From the NCBI GenBank assembly GCA_021740105.1, contig JAIPAM010000005.1, positions 1-64,000 of the forward strand: 64,000 bases of DNA, read 5' to 3'. The stretch is from Flavobacterium sp. (GTDB taxonomy: Bacteria > Bacteroidota > Bacteroidia > Flavobacteriales > Flavobacteriaceae). Of the stretch, positions 44,575 through 54,361 are shown piece by piece. Both the position numbers and the translations under genes were made by a program. The first letter of the stretch is position 1. The number at the start of each line of letters is the position of its first letter. The notes below the pieces were generated by a model. It was not told the DNA's origin. It saw nothing but the letters and a program-made list of their open reading frames with translations, and searched no databases.

Positions 44575-46467
44575 TTATACCTCAACATCAATAAAATGGC
44601 GAAACCATAGTTCAACTGATAACAATCTCAACATTATTGTTGAGTTATTTCCATTCTTATTAACATGTTCCCCAATTAATGCTTTAATTTCTAAACTATC
44701 AAAAATGTCCCTTACTAAACATCTTTCTGAAAGCAAAATTTTAATTGCTTCAGAATCAAAACTCTCAAAATTTTGTGATAAGGGTGTATTAAAACCAAAT
44801 TTAATTGGATTTTCAAGAATATAATCGGGAACAATATTTTTCATTGCTGTTCTGTGAATATATTTACCAAGTCCGTCTTTATATTTAAAATTATATGGTA
44901 AAGTAAATGAAAATTCAACCAGCCTGTGATCCATAAAAGGTAATCTGCTTTCGATTGATTTAGACAAAGAAATTGCATCGCCATAATGCAATAAATTTAC
45001 CAAAACTCCTGTATGCGATTTAAATAATTCTTTACTAAAGCGTTCATTAAATCCTATTGCTTCAAATGGATAATCTTTAATCCTAATGTATTTTTTTAAT
45101 TTAGGACCAAATAATTTATCTATTCCATTCTTCCTTTGGTACAATCGTTCGATCTTATCATTGTTTAGTAAACGAACAAATAATTTTAATGAATAACCCA
45201 AAGAATAGGTGTTTCTAAATGCTAAAAATTCTTTTCTAATTTGCGATAACTTAAACCTCTTGAATAACTCCCATATCAAAAAAGGAAAAGTGTTCCCAAC
45301 ATATCCAGATAAAAGTTCATCAGCACCCTGTCCTTCCATTACAACTGTAACATGATCTTTTGCAGACAACATGATTTTTGAAAGCGGTATAGTAGCTGGA
45401 GACCCATGTCCACTTTCTAAATGATAGATTACATCTGAAAGATCTTTACAAAAGTCGGACTTTGGGATATCAATCAAATGAGAATTCAGATTTAAATCAG
45501 ATGCAAGTTTTTTCACTATTATTCCTTCATCTATTATAATATCTGTAGAATAACTACTTTTTTCAAGCTGAGTATAATCCTTACTATTAAATACTGCGGT
45601 AAATGTATTATGATCTTCATTGTAAAATTTTCTCAATACTGACACTATTGAACCTGAATCAACCCCTGAAGACAAAGTAGTACCAACTGGAACATCACTT
45701 CGCATTCTTAATTTTACAGCATCAAGAAACAATTCTTTGTATTTTTCTGTAGAAACTTCAAAATTCAAGTCAGAATTTGTATGTTTAGGATAATCCCAAT
45801 ATCTTTCAATTTTTATTTCACCATTTTTCCATGTTAAATTATGTGCAGGCATTAACCTATTTACACCTTCAAACCAGGTTTCTTTTATTTGGGCACCCAA
45901 ACTATTGCGGCAGAAATTGGCTATGACATTGTAGTTTGGGGCTCGTAATTCTGGGAAATAGTTTATGATTGACTTAATTTCGCTGCTAAAAATAAACGAA
46001 TTGTTTATTAATGAGTAATTAAATGGTTTTACCCCAAATCGATCTCTTGAACAGAAAAGAGAATTCTCTTTAATATTGTATATGGAAAAAGCCCAATCTC
46101 CATTAAATTTATTGACACAATGATTATCCCATTGGATATATGCATTTAACAATACTTCTGTATCGCCTGTAGTTCTGAAGGTATATCCAAGCAACAAAAG
46201 TTCTTGTTTTATTTCAAGGTAATTATAAATTTCACCATTGAATACAATAACATAATTATTGCAATCTGAAAAAAACGGTTGATTACTTTCCGTTGACAAA
46301 TCAATGATTGACAATCTTAAATGTGCTAATTCGATTTTACCCTCAATTCCCCATTGCTCGTATGCATCAGGCCCTCTGTGATTCATTAAAATTGATGACT
46401 GTTTGACTTTCTGTTTGTCAATAACTTCAGAGTCATGATTTGTTATTATTCCAAATATACCACACAT
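44575..46467 (-). CDS. asnB: Asparagine synthase-type glutamine amidotransferase
   Basis: A 630-residue two-domain enzyme. The N-terminal Cys2 nucleophile (MCGIFG) with RGPDA and NGEIYNY forms the glutaminase. The synthetase domain has the ATP-binding SSGVDSGS at 266-273 and EGQGADELLSGY further on. In polysaccharide loci such enzymes amidate uronic acids (WbpS is the known example) rather than making free asparagine. The presence of uronic-acid dehydrogenases here supports that. Length is usual. Confidence 0.9.
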   Translation of the reverse strand: MCGIFGIITNHDSEVIDKQKVKQSSILMNHRGPDAYEQWGIEGKIELAHLRLSIIDLSTESNQPFFSDCNNYVIVFNGEIYNYLEIKQELLLLGYTFRTTGDTEVLLNAYIQWDNHCVNKFNGDWAFSIYNIKENSLFCSRDRFGVKPFNYSLINNSFIFSSEIKSIINYFPELRAPNYNVIANFCRNSLGAQIKETWFEGVNRLMPAHNLTWKNGEIKIERYWDYPKHTNSDLNFEVSTEKYKELFLDAVKLRMRSDVPVGTTLSSGVDSGSIVSVLRKFYNEDHNTFTAVFNSKDYTQLEKSSYSTDIIIDEGIIVKKLASDLNLNSHLIDIPKSDFCKDLSDVIYHLESGHGSPATIPLSKIMLSAKDHVTVVMEGQGADELLSGYVGNTFPFLIWELFKRFKLSQIRKEFLAFRNTYSLGYSLKLFVRLLNNDKIERLYQRKNGIDKLFGPKLKKYIRIKDYPFEAIGFNERFSKELFKSHTGVLVNLLHYGDAISLSKSIESRLPFMDHRLVEFSFTLPYNFKYKDGLGKYIHRTAMKNIVPDYILENPIKFGFNTPLSQNFESFDSEAIKILLSERCLVRDIFDSLEIKALIGEHVNKNGNNSTIMLRLLSVELWFRHFIDVEV

Positions 46468-46566
46468 AAATTATTTATTAATATTACTATTTAAAGTTTT
46501 ATCAATTCTATTAACAAAACTTATTTTTTTATATTCCAATTTAAACAATTTTCAAATAATTGATAA

Positions 46567-47442
46567 TTACCTGAGTTTAAAATGTAGAAAAACATAAAAC
46601 CTTGGAAAAAAAACTTTAAAATATCCCGCAAAAAACACAAACAAAAACCTTAATGGAAAAAACTTTTTTTGAAAGTGTAATGTGTCTATAAAAGCTAAAC
46701 CTGTTGGTGAATTTAAATATTTAATTCTGTCTTTTATAGTTTTCTTACTTAAGAGGGTCTCATTCTTACCTAATAAATGTTGAGAACAAAATCCTACAAA
46801 CTTAGGCATGATAATTACAGGAATGTTATTTTTAATAGCACTAAGAGTATAATCGTAGTCTGCCACCCCATGAACATAATCGGTTGAAAGTATTCCTATC
46901 TGTTTAACAACATCTTTATAAACGAACATAATATTAGCATTCCCTAATTCACATTTTTGATATTTTGAATTAGGTATTAAAATCTTAAAAGTTCCTTTAA
47001 ATTTATTGATATAAACACTCCCTCCATAAGTAATTTGTTGGGTACTTTCATCTTGAGTAGTACCTATTATAATTCCTTTTTTTAAAAAAACTTTAGAACA
47101 ATATTCAATTGCGTATTCCAATTCTATAAATAAATCTTCAAAAACATCAGTATCGTCATTAAGCAATAAATACCAATTAAAATCAATTTTTAAAGATTCA
47201 TTCCAAGAATTTCGCATCCCTCCTGCCCAATATAGATTTCCATTTCCTACTAATATATTAACTTCAGGATAAAATTCGCTTACTGCCTCTGAAGTTCCAT
47301 CAGTTGACCCATCATCCGTAAGATAGACAACCATTTCCAATTGATTATTATTTCGTTGATATGCTCTGTAAAGTGAATTTAAACAACTTAATGTTTTATC
47401 TTTCCGATTATGACAGGTAAGTAATACGGCAATTTTATTCAT
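46567..47442 (-). CDS. Glycosyltransferase family 2 (rhamnosyltransferase-like)
   Basis: A 291-residue GT-A enzyme. VLLTCHNRKDKTLSCL opens the fold; TDDGSTDGT, the WAGGMRNSWNE block and LLNDDTDVF (near 90-98) are characteristic of the group that contains rhamnosyltransferases. No transmembrane helix apart from a hydrophobic C-terminal patch. Gaps of about 100 bases on each side are A/T-rich and show no gene. Specificity is inferred only at group level. Confidence 0.87.
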   Translation of the reverse strand: MNKIAVLLTCHNRKDKTLSCLNSLYRAYQRNNNQLEMVVYLTDDGSTDGTSEAVSEFYPEVNILVGNGNLYWAGGMRNSWNESLKIDFNWYLLLNDDTDVFEDLFIELEYAIEYCSKVFLKKGIIIGTTQDESTQQITYGGSVYINKFKGTFKILIPNSKYQKCELGNANIMFVYKDVVKQIGILSTDYVHGVADYDYTLSAIKNNIPVIIMPKFVGFCSQHLLGKNETLLSKKTIKDRIKYLNSPTGLAFIDTLHFQKKFFPLRFLFVFFAGYFKVFFPRFYVFLHFKLR

Positions 47443-47540
47443 TAATAATATAATATGTTAATAATAAAGTAGGATTCTAATTTTTTAAAACTGATATTGA
47501 AAAATATATTATAATTTCTAATTTACTGATTTAGATATAT

Positions 47541-48800
47541 TTAACTGTTTAATATCAAATTATAGACTTTAATTGTTTGTTTATAGTTTATGTCTCCATT
47601 ATGGCGTATATCTGAAGCAATAATGCCTTTTTCTGAAAGTTTTATTGCTAAATTATTATCATCAAATATTTTCCTTATGTTGTTTGCAAGCATTTCATAT
47701 TCTTCAAATCGATACATTAATCCTGTATTCCCTTCCTCTATCATATCTGGAATACCGCCAACATAAGTTGCTATAGATGGAACTCCTATAAGTTGAGCTT
47801 CACCTAAAGAATTTGGACTATTTTCGATACTTGAAGAACAAATAAAAAGATGTGCTTTCTGATATTCTCTTATCATCTGGTTTTCATCTAATTTTCCAGT
47901 AAATTCTACCATTTCTTGAATTCCAAACTTGTGTATCAACCTATTCAAGTATAATCCGTAACCAGAAATTTTAATTTTCTCAATTATAGTTTTTCTTTTC
48001 GTAATATTTGTTCCTGCAATCTTTAATTTAATTTTTGGAAAATCATTTTTAAGAATTTCAACTGCTTTTAATACTTGGTGCAATCCTTTTAAAGGATAGA
48101 TCGCTTGACTACAAAAAATAGTAAAGTCATTCTTATCATTAATATTCCATTTATCAGCTTCATAAAAATTATTTCTAAGAGACTCATTGCAAAAATGATA
48201 ATTAACTTTAGCATTATAAACCCTTGAATGAACTGAATCCCATTGAGTCCTTCCAATAACATGCTTTGTTCTCCTTAAATATTCTTTTTCCAGTATGCCT
48301 CTTTTTTTAAACTCATTTTTAGCTTGAAATAAATTATTATTTCTAACAACGTCTCTAAAAGTTATACTTTTTAAAACCTCTAAAAAAGACATTCCTCCAA
48401 GATAATATTTAGCATAAACACTCACTAAACCTTGAATAGAAACTATATATGATAAATTTGGAAACTTTCGCATACAAGCTAATCCATGTGCAAATTCAGT
48501 TCCATGAATATGAATAATATCAGGTTTAAATTGCTCACAAACTTGTTTCCAATATTCCTCTATTCGATTGTCATATTTAATATTATTCTTGCAGGGTAAT
48601 AAAAAATAATCAACTTCGTCAATAGTAATTTTTTTGACTGCAGTTCCTTTGTAAACACTAGCAATAGCTAATTCAACACCATCACACTTACCAACTTTAT
48701 CTGCCAATCCGAACATCCAACCTCCACTTAATGGTTTTGATAAACCTAAAGCATCACTAGGTTTGGGAAATACAGTATTCACTATCCATAATACTTTCAT
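47541..48800 (-). CDS. Glycosyltransferase family 4
   Basis: A 419-residue GT-B enzyme. The N-terminal half has HIHGTEFAHGLACMRKFP. The donor half has FCSQAIYPLKGLHQVLKAV and SSIENSPNSLGEAQLIGVPS, containing the conserved Glu residues of GT4. It lies 28 bases after the next upstream glycosyltransferase. The sugar added is unknown. Confidence 0.88.
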   Translation of the reverse strand: MKVLWIVNTVFPKPSDALGLSKPLSGGWMFGLADKVGKCDGVELAIASVYKGTAVKKITIDEVDYFLLPCKNNIKYDNRIEEYWKQVCEQFKPDIIHIHGTEFAHGLACMRKFPNLSYIVSIQGLVSVYAKYYLGGMSFLEVLKSITFRDVVRNNNLFQAKNEFKKRGILEKEYLRRTKHVIGRTQWDSVHSRVYNAKVNYHFCNESLRNNFYEADKWNINDKNDFTIFCSQAIYPLKGLHQVLKAVEILKNDFPKIKLKIAGTNITKRKTIIEKIKISGYGLYLNRLIHKFGIQEMVEFTGKLDENQMIREYQKAHLFICSSSIENSPNSLGEAQLIGVPSIATYVGGIPDMIEEGNTGLMYRFEEYEMLANNIRKIFDDNNLAIKLSEKGIIASDIRHNGDINYKQTIKVYNLILNS

Positions 48801-48828
48801 ATTGTAACTTTAATTATAAATATAAATA

Positions 48829-49977
48829 TTATGCCTTTGTACAAGGCCCTACTCCAATACTTAAAGAACTTAAATTATCATCAAGAATTGATTGACAAAG
48901 TTGCAATAAGTTTTTTGAAGCATTTTCTGGACTCCAAACCTTACTCATAATTCTATAAGCATTGAGAGCCATCTCATTACAAAGTTGTCGATTATTCAAT
49001 AATAGTTCAACTTTATTTTGTAAACTTTTAATACTGCCTGATTTAAAAATCATTCCTGTGTTGGGTTCACTTAATAAAAAAGGGACCGCACCTATAAGAT
49101 CAGATGCTACAACTGTGCACCCATTACTCATGGCTTCATTCAAAGCTGCACCCCAACCTTCTTGTCTATCACTTGTAAACAAAAAAATATGACTTTTTTT
49201 CATTTCTTCAATAACTTTACCATTTGGCATAGTTCCCACAATATTTACGCAATCTGCTACATTCAAATTATTAATAAGCTTTTGCGTTTCGCCAATTAAT
49301 TTTCCATCACCAATCATATCTATTTGAAAATCAAACCCTTTTCTTTTTAAATAAAAAGCTAACTTTATGGGTAATTCAGGGTGTTTCCAATCAATAAATC
49401 TACTTACCCACAACATTCGTATTTTTTTATCTTGCTTTTCCTTTATTATATTTTCGATCTGCAATTTCTTAACAGAAGTGAAATAGCCCCACTTAAATCT
49501 TTTATTGGGATAAGCCCCTATCAAATTACAATCATTAGTTACAAAAGCTCCAGCACATAACAAGTAAACCGGTTTATTTCTTAAAGAAATATGATTACGC
49601 CAAACATTACCATTTATAAGATGATAGGGTAAAAACAAATAGCTTTTCCATTCTTTATGCCAACGTTCAGAGTATATAATCAATGGCTTACCTGTACTCA
49701 ATCTTACCTGCATAAATTCCGGAATACTACTTGCCCCAATAATCACAATATCAGAATCATTAACTAACTTTAATGCTTTAGCATAATTACTTTTGTTTTC
49801 ATAAGCCAATAGGTTATATGGATATTTTTCACAATTTGGATAACCACTGTTTAAAAAACTTTCCGGTGTTGGTTCTGTCGAGATAAATTTGTAATTATCC
49901 ACTATTTTTTTATATAGTTCATCAGCAACAGGAGTTTGATGGTGATTAAGAAAATTTGAAACAAAGGTTATGGTCAT
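48829..49977 (-). CDS. Glycosyltransferase family 4
   Basis: A 382-residue GT-B enzyme beginning TITFVSNFLNHHQTPVADEL, a start typical of colanic-acid and capsule GT4 enzymes. The donor-binding half has RMLWVSRFIDWKHPEL and SDRQEGWGAALNEAMSNG, with the EX7E pair. It lies 14 bases after the GT2 gene at 49992. The sugar added is unknown. Confidence 0.88.
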   Translation of the reverse strand: MTITFVSNFLNHHQTPVADELYKKIVDNYKFISTEPTPESFLNSGYPNCEKYPYNLLAYENKSNYAKALKLVNDSDIVIIGASSIPEFMQVRLSTGKPLIIYSERWHKEWKSYLFLPYHLINGNVWRNHISLRNKPVYLLCAGAFVTNDCNLIGAYPNKRFKWGYFTSVKKLQIENIIKEKQDKKIRMLWVSRFIDWKHPELPIKLAFYLKRKGFDFQIDMIGDGKLIGETQKLINNLNVADCVNIVGTMPNGKVIEEMKKSHIFLFTSDRQEGWGAALNEAMSNGCTVVASDLIGAVPFLLSEPNTGMIFKSGSIKSLQNKVELLLNNRQLCNEMALNAYRIMSKVWSPENASKNLLQLCQSILDDNLSSLSIGVGPCTKA

Positions 49978-49991
49978 AATAAAAAATCTAG

Positions 49992-50978
49992 CTATCCATT
50001 TATATAATAATACCCCTGAAGAAATCTGGTATACAAACCAAACGAAATCTTCATCATCTTATGCTCTAACTTTTTTCTCTTTGATATTAATTCATTTTTT
50101 GAAAAATCAATGGATGATAATTTTGACAATATTTCAAAATAAGGAAAATCTCTTCTATTTAATTTGTTCTTAACAATATAATGTAAAAACTGTTGGCCGT
50201 GTTCAAATACTTTCTCCTGACATATATTAATAATATGAGTGTATTCTTTGTTTAAAATTGTAAACTCATAACGTTCAACAAAAGCTAAATAATTATCTAT
50301 TTTTCTTTTTATTACCATAGAGAATTCTGAGCTTAGGCATATTCCTGATTCTCTTCTTAGGTAGTAATAATATGCCTTATTCATTTGAACCAAAACCTTA
50401 GCTTTATTAAATAATTTATACGTAGTAGCAGTATCCTCAAAAACACGTGCATTAGGATACCTGATCTGTTCAAACAATTCCCTTTTATAGAGTTTATCCC
50501 ATGCAAAACTATGAATCTCATCATCACAAAGAATTAGAGAAGTGGCTTCAATTCGATTTAATATCCTCTGATTTTTTACCTTTATATTTACTTCAAAAGT
50601 AGCGTTTAAGTTAACTATAAAATGTCCAGCAATTACAATATCTGCATTATTTAAAATTGCTTGTTCATACATTTCAAAAAGCATTTGCTCATCTACCCAA
50701 TCATCACTATCAATAAAGCAATAATACTTACCTATAGCAATATCAATTGCAGCATTTCTGGCATTACTCGAGCCTCCATTCTTTTGGTGTATTACTTTGA
50801 TACGATTGTCTATTTGAGCATATTGATCACATATTTTTCCCGATGAATCCGTTGAACCATCGTCAATTAGTATTAATTCAAAATCTAAAAACGTTTGATT
50901 TAAGATTGAATCCAAACATTTAGGCAAATAGTCTTCAACATTATAGACTGGCACAATTACACTTATAATTTTTTCCAT
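49992..50978 (-). CDS. Glycosyltransferase family 2
   Basis: A 328-residue GT-A enzyme of the EpsJ/capsule type. ISVIVPVYNVEDYLPKCL opens the fold, DDGSTDSSG binds nucleotide, HQKNGGSSNARN follows, and FIDSDDW (near 92-98) is the metal motif. It begins two bases after the flippase stop, so the pair is likely co-translated. The C-terminal region (200-328) is helical. Donor unknown. Confidence 0.9.
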   Translation of the reverse strand: MEKIISVIVPVYNVEDYLPKCLDSILNQTFLDFELILIDDGSTDSSGKICDQYAQIDNRIKVIHQKNGGSSNARNAAIDIAIGKYYCFIDSDDWVDEQMLFEMYEQAILNNADIVIAGHFIVNLNATFEVNIKVKNQRILNRIEATSLILCDDEIHSFAWDKLYKRELFEQIRYPNARVFEDTATTYKLFNKAKVLVQMNKAYYYYLRRESGICLSSEFSMVIKRKIDNYLAFVERYEFTILNKEYTHIINICQEKVFEHGQQFLHYIVKNKLNRRDFPYFEILSKLSSIDFSKNELISKRKKLEHKMMKISFGLYTRFLQGYYYING

Positions 50979-50980
50979 AA

Positions 50981-52438
50981 TTAAAAAGAGTTGCTTTTTA
51001 GAAATTTTTCATTTATTAAGGATATAATATAATTTTTAACCAATAATCCTATAACCCCTATTGTGCATAAATAAATAAATATTTTTAACCCCAATCCCAA
51101 ATTTTCAGGAATTAGAAAACAAAAACCAAAGGGTAAAATAATTAGTCCAAATAATTTTAGTGTAAATGTATTCGTTAATGGAGTTGGCAATGTTTTTTGC
51201 ATAAAATACCAATGATACGACATATTAATTACCGACGTTATTATAAAAGCTAAGGATAGATACTCAGCTCCATAATGAGACCCAACCCATAAAATAGGAA
51301 CTGAAACAACAGCATAAGCTATTGAAAGATAACTTAAAAGCTTTTGCTTGTCTGAAGAGCTAAACACACTTCCAAAAAAACAAAAGAAAGCAAATGCAAT
51401 AATAAACCAACATTGATAAGCCATCACTAAACCAGTATTTTGATATGCTTTGCCATATAATAAAGATACTATTTCAGAACGAAAGAATGAAACAGTGATG
51501 GCGCCAAAAATACCCAACAAAGCAATAGCGAATAATGAGGTTTTAATTTTCTCTTTATAAGATTCTTTATCGACAAGATAAATCTTTGACAAATTAGGAA
51601 ACAAAGCAGTCATGGCAGTTGTAATAAACAAAGTAATAGGTAGTAACAATTTGTTGGCAGTGTTAAAAAAGGCTACTTGTTCCGCTCCAGAGTTAGCATT
51701 CAAAAATAATATGGGCATTTGATTCGACATCATGGAAAACCCACCCATAATCAAGAAAGGCAAACTATCCTTGACGAATTGAAAAGCATTAGTTTTATAA
51801 CTTCCTTTTTCAAAAACCTCTACAGTAAACAATTTATTTTTTTTACAAAAATAATAATACAAACCATCTTTAAACAACTGAGCAACAACAGTAACCATTA
51901 ATACTAATGCTACGGATATGTATGCTTTAGGAATAACTATATAAGTGACAAATAACAAACCGGTGAGAATGAGGTTAATCAAACCTGAATATTCCATTCG
52001 CTGCATCCCAAAAGCTATATTTTCAAATATGCTCCAAAGCGATTGTGAAAAAAGACTTAAAATCATTAAAACAATCATAAACCCTGAGTTGGTTTCATTG
52101 ACCAACAGCATGTATAGCAGTAAAAAAAAACTAGCTATAAAAAACCCTCCTGAATAGGCCCAAATTGATGCTTTAAATATTGGCTTTGAGTTTTCTTGAT
52201 TTCTAGCAACCGCTCTTGTCACAGTGGCAGACAACCCCATAGATGCCATAACTTGAAATATTGCTATTGTAGACAAAATAACTGCATATTCTCCATAATG
52301 AATTGGTGATAATACTCTAGCGATATAAATACTGGTAACCATTCCTATTAAACTAACAAGGAGATTGGTGGACAACAAAACAGAAAAGTTTCGGACAAAA
52401 CTTTTCTTGGGAAATTTCTCCAAAAAGACTTTAATCAT
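50981..52438 (-). CDS. wzx: Polysaccharide flippase, Wzx type
   Basis: A 485-residue integral membrane protein with about 12-14 helices. The opening FVRNFSVLLSTNLLVSLIGMV and RVLSPIHYGEYAV match the polysaccharide transporter (PST/MOP) family, which moves lipid-linked repeat units across the inner membrane. It overlaps the upstream transferase gene by eight bases. It is the only flippase in the window, and only one candidate polymerase is seen, so at least one Wzx/Wzy-type glycan is made. Confidence 0.9.
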   Translation of the reverse strand: MIKVFLEKFPKKSFVRNFSVLLSTNLLVSLIGMVTSIYIARVLSPIHYGEYAVILSTIAIFQVMASMGLSATVTRAVARNQENSKPIFKASIWAYSGGFFIASFFLLLYMLLVNETNSGFMIVLMILSLFSQSLWSIFENIAFGMQRMEYSGLINLILTGLLFVTYIVIPKAYISVALVLMVTVVAQLFKDGLYYYFCKKNKLFTVEVFEKGSYKTNAFQFVKDSLPFLIMGGFSMMSNQMPILFLNANSGAEQVAFFNTANKLLLPITLFITTAMTALFPNLSKIYLVDKESYKEKIKTSLFAIALLGIFGAITVSFFRSEIVSLLYGKAYQNTGLVMAYQCWFIIAFAFFCFFGSVFSSSDKQKLLSYLSIAYAVVSVPILWVGSHYGAEYLSLAFIITSVINMSYHWYFMQKTLPTPLTNTFTLKLFGLIILPFGFCFLIPENLGLGLKIFIYLCTIGVIGLLVKNYIISLINEKFLKSNSF

Positions 52439-53615
52439 TTAACACACTATTTAGGTGTTTTCTAAATATTTTTTTTCTATTAAAAAAACTCCAATACATA
52501 TATGCCTTCCCTTTAAATATTTGTAACAATCGTAGTATTCCTTTCCTCTTCTTCCCTACAGTCAATCTATGGGTCTGTGTTGTTACATAGGTTCCTGTAA
52601 ACAATGTTAGACAAAATCCATCTGCATCTAATCTACGACACAAATCACCATCTTCTGCTTCACCCCAATGCAAAAAAGGATTCAATTTAACCCGACTAAT
52701 CAAGTGCTTTTTAATAATCATAAACCCTCCATTAACATTCCAATTAGGAACCCATTTATCATAAGCTAATATTGGTTTATTATGGAATAATTTTTTGAAT
52801 TCATAATGATAAAGTGAAGTACTGATCCAATCCTGCACTCTGTGCTTTTTTGTCTCCTCATCAACAATTCTTATGCAAAAGCCATCAAAATAATTTCCTT
52901 GTTTTAATATATTTTTATACCAATCTTCAGGAAAACTAAATCGGTCGTGAAAAAGTACTAAATTATTGTATTTTGCATTATCAATTATTCGATTCTTTTT
53001 TTTGGAAATGGGAATTCTGCTGTCAAAATAAAGATCATTGTCATCTAAAACTTTTACAAAACTTGGTAAATCTGAAGCTGGTGAAGGACCACATACAACA
53101 ACCTCAAAGTTTGGTATAGAAAATTGTTTTATTTGATTAATGATAGCCAAAATCCTGTCATTCTTTCTTCCGTCACTTACAATACCAAAAGACCAAGAAC
53201 CAATTTGATCATCTTCTGGTAATGTTGGTACTATCTTCTCAAAAGTTAAAATTATGATTTCACCAATAGTACTTTTATTGACCAACTTAAGCCGCTCTTT
53301 AAAACATATAGAAACCTCATACAGTAAACCGCTTAAATTTCTAAAAGGACTTGTTCCTGAATCTAAAGAAAACATATAAAACTCAATTTCTAACTTTCCT
53401 CCCACTTTCAACATTGCATCCGACATTTTTAATATATAACGAATATATTTTGAATGCTCAAATAGCCCTTTAACAATTACAAAATCTGCTCCTTCAGGAA
53501 TAATATTGGGATGATTTATAAAAAAAGGTTCACAAGGATGAAAATCGTTTTCATCTAAGTATAAATCTTTTGAAATTTTTTTTTTAATTCTAGAATCAAC
53601 TATGCTAATTTTCAT
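52431..53615 (-). CDS. Two-domain protein: methyltransferase-like N terminus and GT-A glycosyltransferase-like C terminus
   Basis: A 394-residue protein. Residues 1-130 resemble the end of a class I methyltransferase fold (EGADFVIVKGLFEH and MLKVGGKLEIEFYMFS) but lack a glycine-rich SAM-binding loop. Residues 140-350 look like a GT-A fold (WSFGIVSDGRKNDRIL opening, LVLFHDRFSFPEDW in the middle, WGEAEDGDLCRRLDADGF late). It lies six bases after the nucleotidyltransferase gene, so it may use that enzyme's product. Function is not known; a transferase is inferred. Confidence 0.7.
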   Translation of the reverse strand: MKISIVDSRIKKKISKDLYLDENDFHPCEPFFINHPNIIPEGADFVIVKGLFEHSKYIRYILKMSDAMLKVGGKLEIEFYMFSLDSGTSPFRNLSGLLYEVSICFKERLKLVNKSTIGEIIILTFEKIVPTLPEDDQIGSWSFGIVSDGRKNDRILAIINQIKQFSIPNFEVVVCGPSPASDLPSFVKVLDDNDLYFDSRIPISKKKNRIIDNAKYNNLVLFHDRFSFPEDWYKNILKQGNYFDGFCIRIVDEETKKHRVQDWISTSLYHYEFKKLFHNKPILAYDKWVPNWNVNGGFMIIKKHLISRVKLNPFLHWGEAEDGDLCRRLDADGFCLTLFTGTYVTTQTHRLTVGKKRKGILRLLQIFKGKAYMYWSFFNRKKIFRKHLNSVLND

Positions 53616-53621
53616 GAATAA

Positions 53622-54353
53622 TTATTTAATTGCGTCCAAGTAATTAAAATATTCTTCTGGTATTCCGCAAAACATTACCTCATCACGTTTAATAATTTCT
53701 ATATTTATATTACATCCTATAGAAATCAAATAATTATACAATGGAGCTACATAAAGTTCTTTTGGTTTAACCTTTGAAATAGTTTTATTTGAACCGCAAA
53801 AAGCTTCAATAAAGAATTCTTTTTTCTTGAAAAAATAAATACCTGTTGAACAATAATTGGATATTTCTTCTTTTTCTGCTGTTTGCATTACTTTTGTTGA
53901 ATTTTTGTGTTCAGTTTTTGCATACGACCAGTTAGCGCCATCTCCTTCAAAAACTTCCAAATAGCCATCCCAATTTGGCAATTCAACGGGAAAACTAAAA
54001 TTTGGTCTAAAAGTATCTATATTGAAAATTAGAATCGGTTCCGTATCCTGCAAATTTGAAGCTATTAAACCTAAATAAACCGTTTCTGCTTGTCCTTTTG
54101 TGGGTTCATTAAGAATTACAACGTCAAAAAAAGAAATGCCTAATATTTCGCATTCTTTTTGAATAAATTCTTTAGTACAAAAAACGTCTCTAGCTATAAA
54201 AAGAAACTTTTCAGTTTTAAAATACGATTTAAAACTGCTTACTGCTAAATTAAATAGACTCTTTTCCCGAGCATATAACATATATTTTGGCAAAGTAAAA
54301 CCAGAGTCTGAAAATCTTTTGCTTAAACCCGCCATTGGAATTATTATAGTCAT
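53622..54353 (-). CDS. Nucleotidyltransferase (sugar-phosphate or small-molecule NTP transferase)
   Basis: A 243-residue GT-A nucleotidyltransferase. MTIIIPMAGLSKRF with LPKYML (22-27) is the NTP-binding and lysine signature; EPTKGQAETVY and NIDTFRP (Asp for metal) follow. It is short, without the C-terminal beta-helix of sugar-1-phosphate enzymes. The nucleotide and the activated group are unknown. Gaps to neighbours are six and eight bases, placing it in a block with the fused kinase and the HAD phosphatase. Confidence 0.82.
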   Translation of the reverse strand: MTIIIPMAGLSKRFSDSGFTLPKYMLYAREKSLFNLAVSSFKSYFKTEKFLFIARDVFCTKEFIQKECEILGISFFDVVILNEPTKGQAETVYLGLIASNLQDTEPILIFNIDTFRPNFSFPVELPNWDGYLEVFEGDGANWSYAKTEHKNSTKVMQTAEKEEISNYCSTGIYFFKKKEFFIEAFCGSNKTISKVKPKELYVAPLYNYLISIGCNINIEIIKRDEVMFCGIPEEYFNYLDAIK

Positions 54354-54361
54354 AATCTCAC

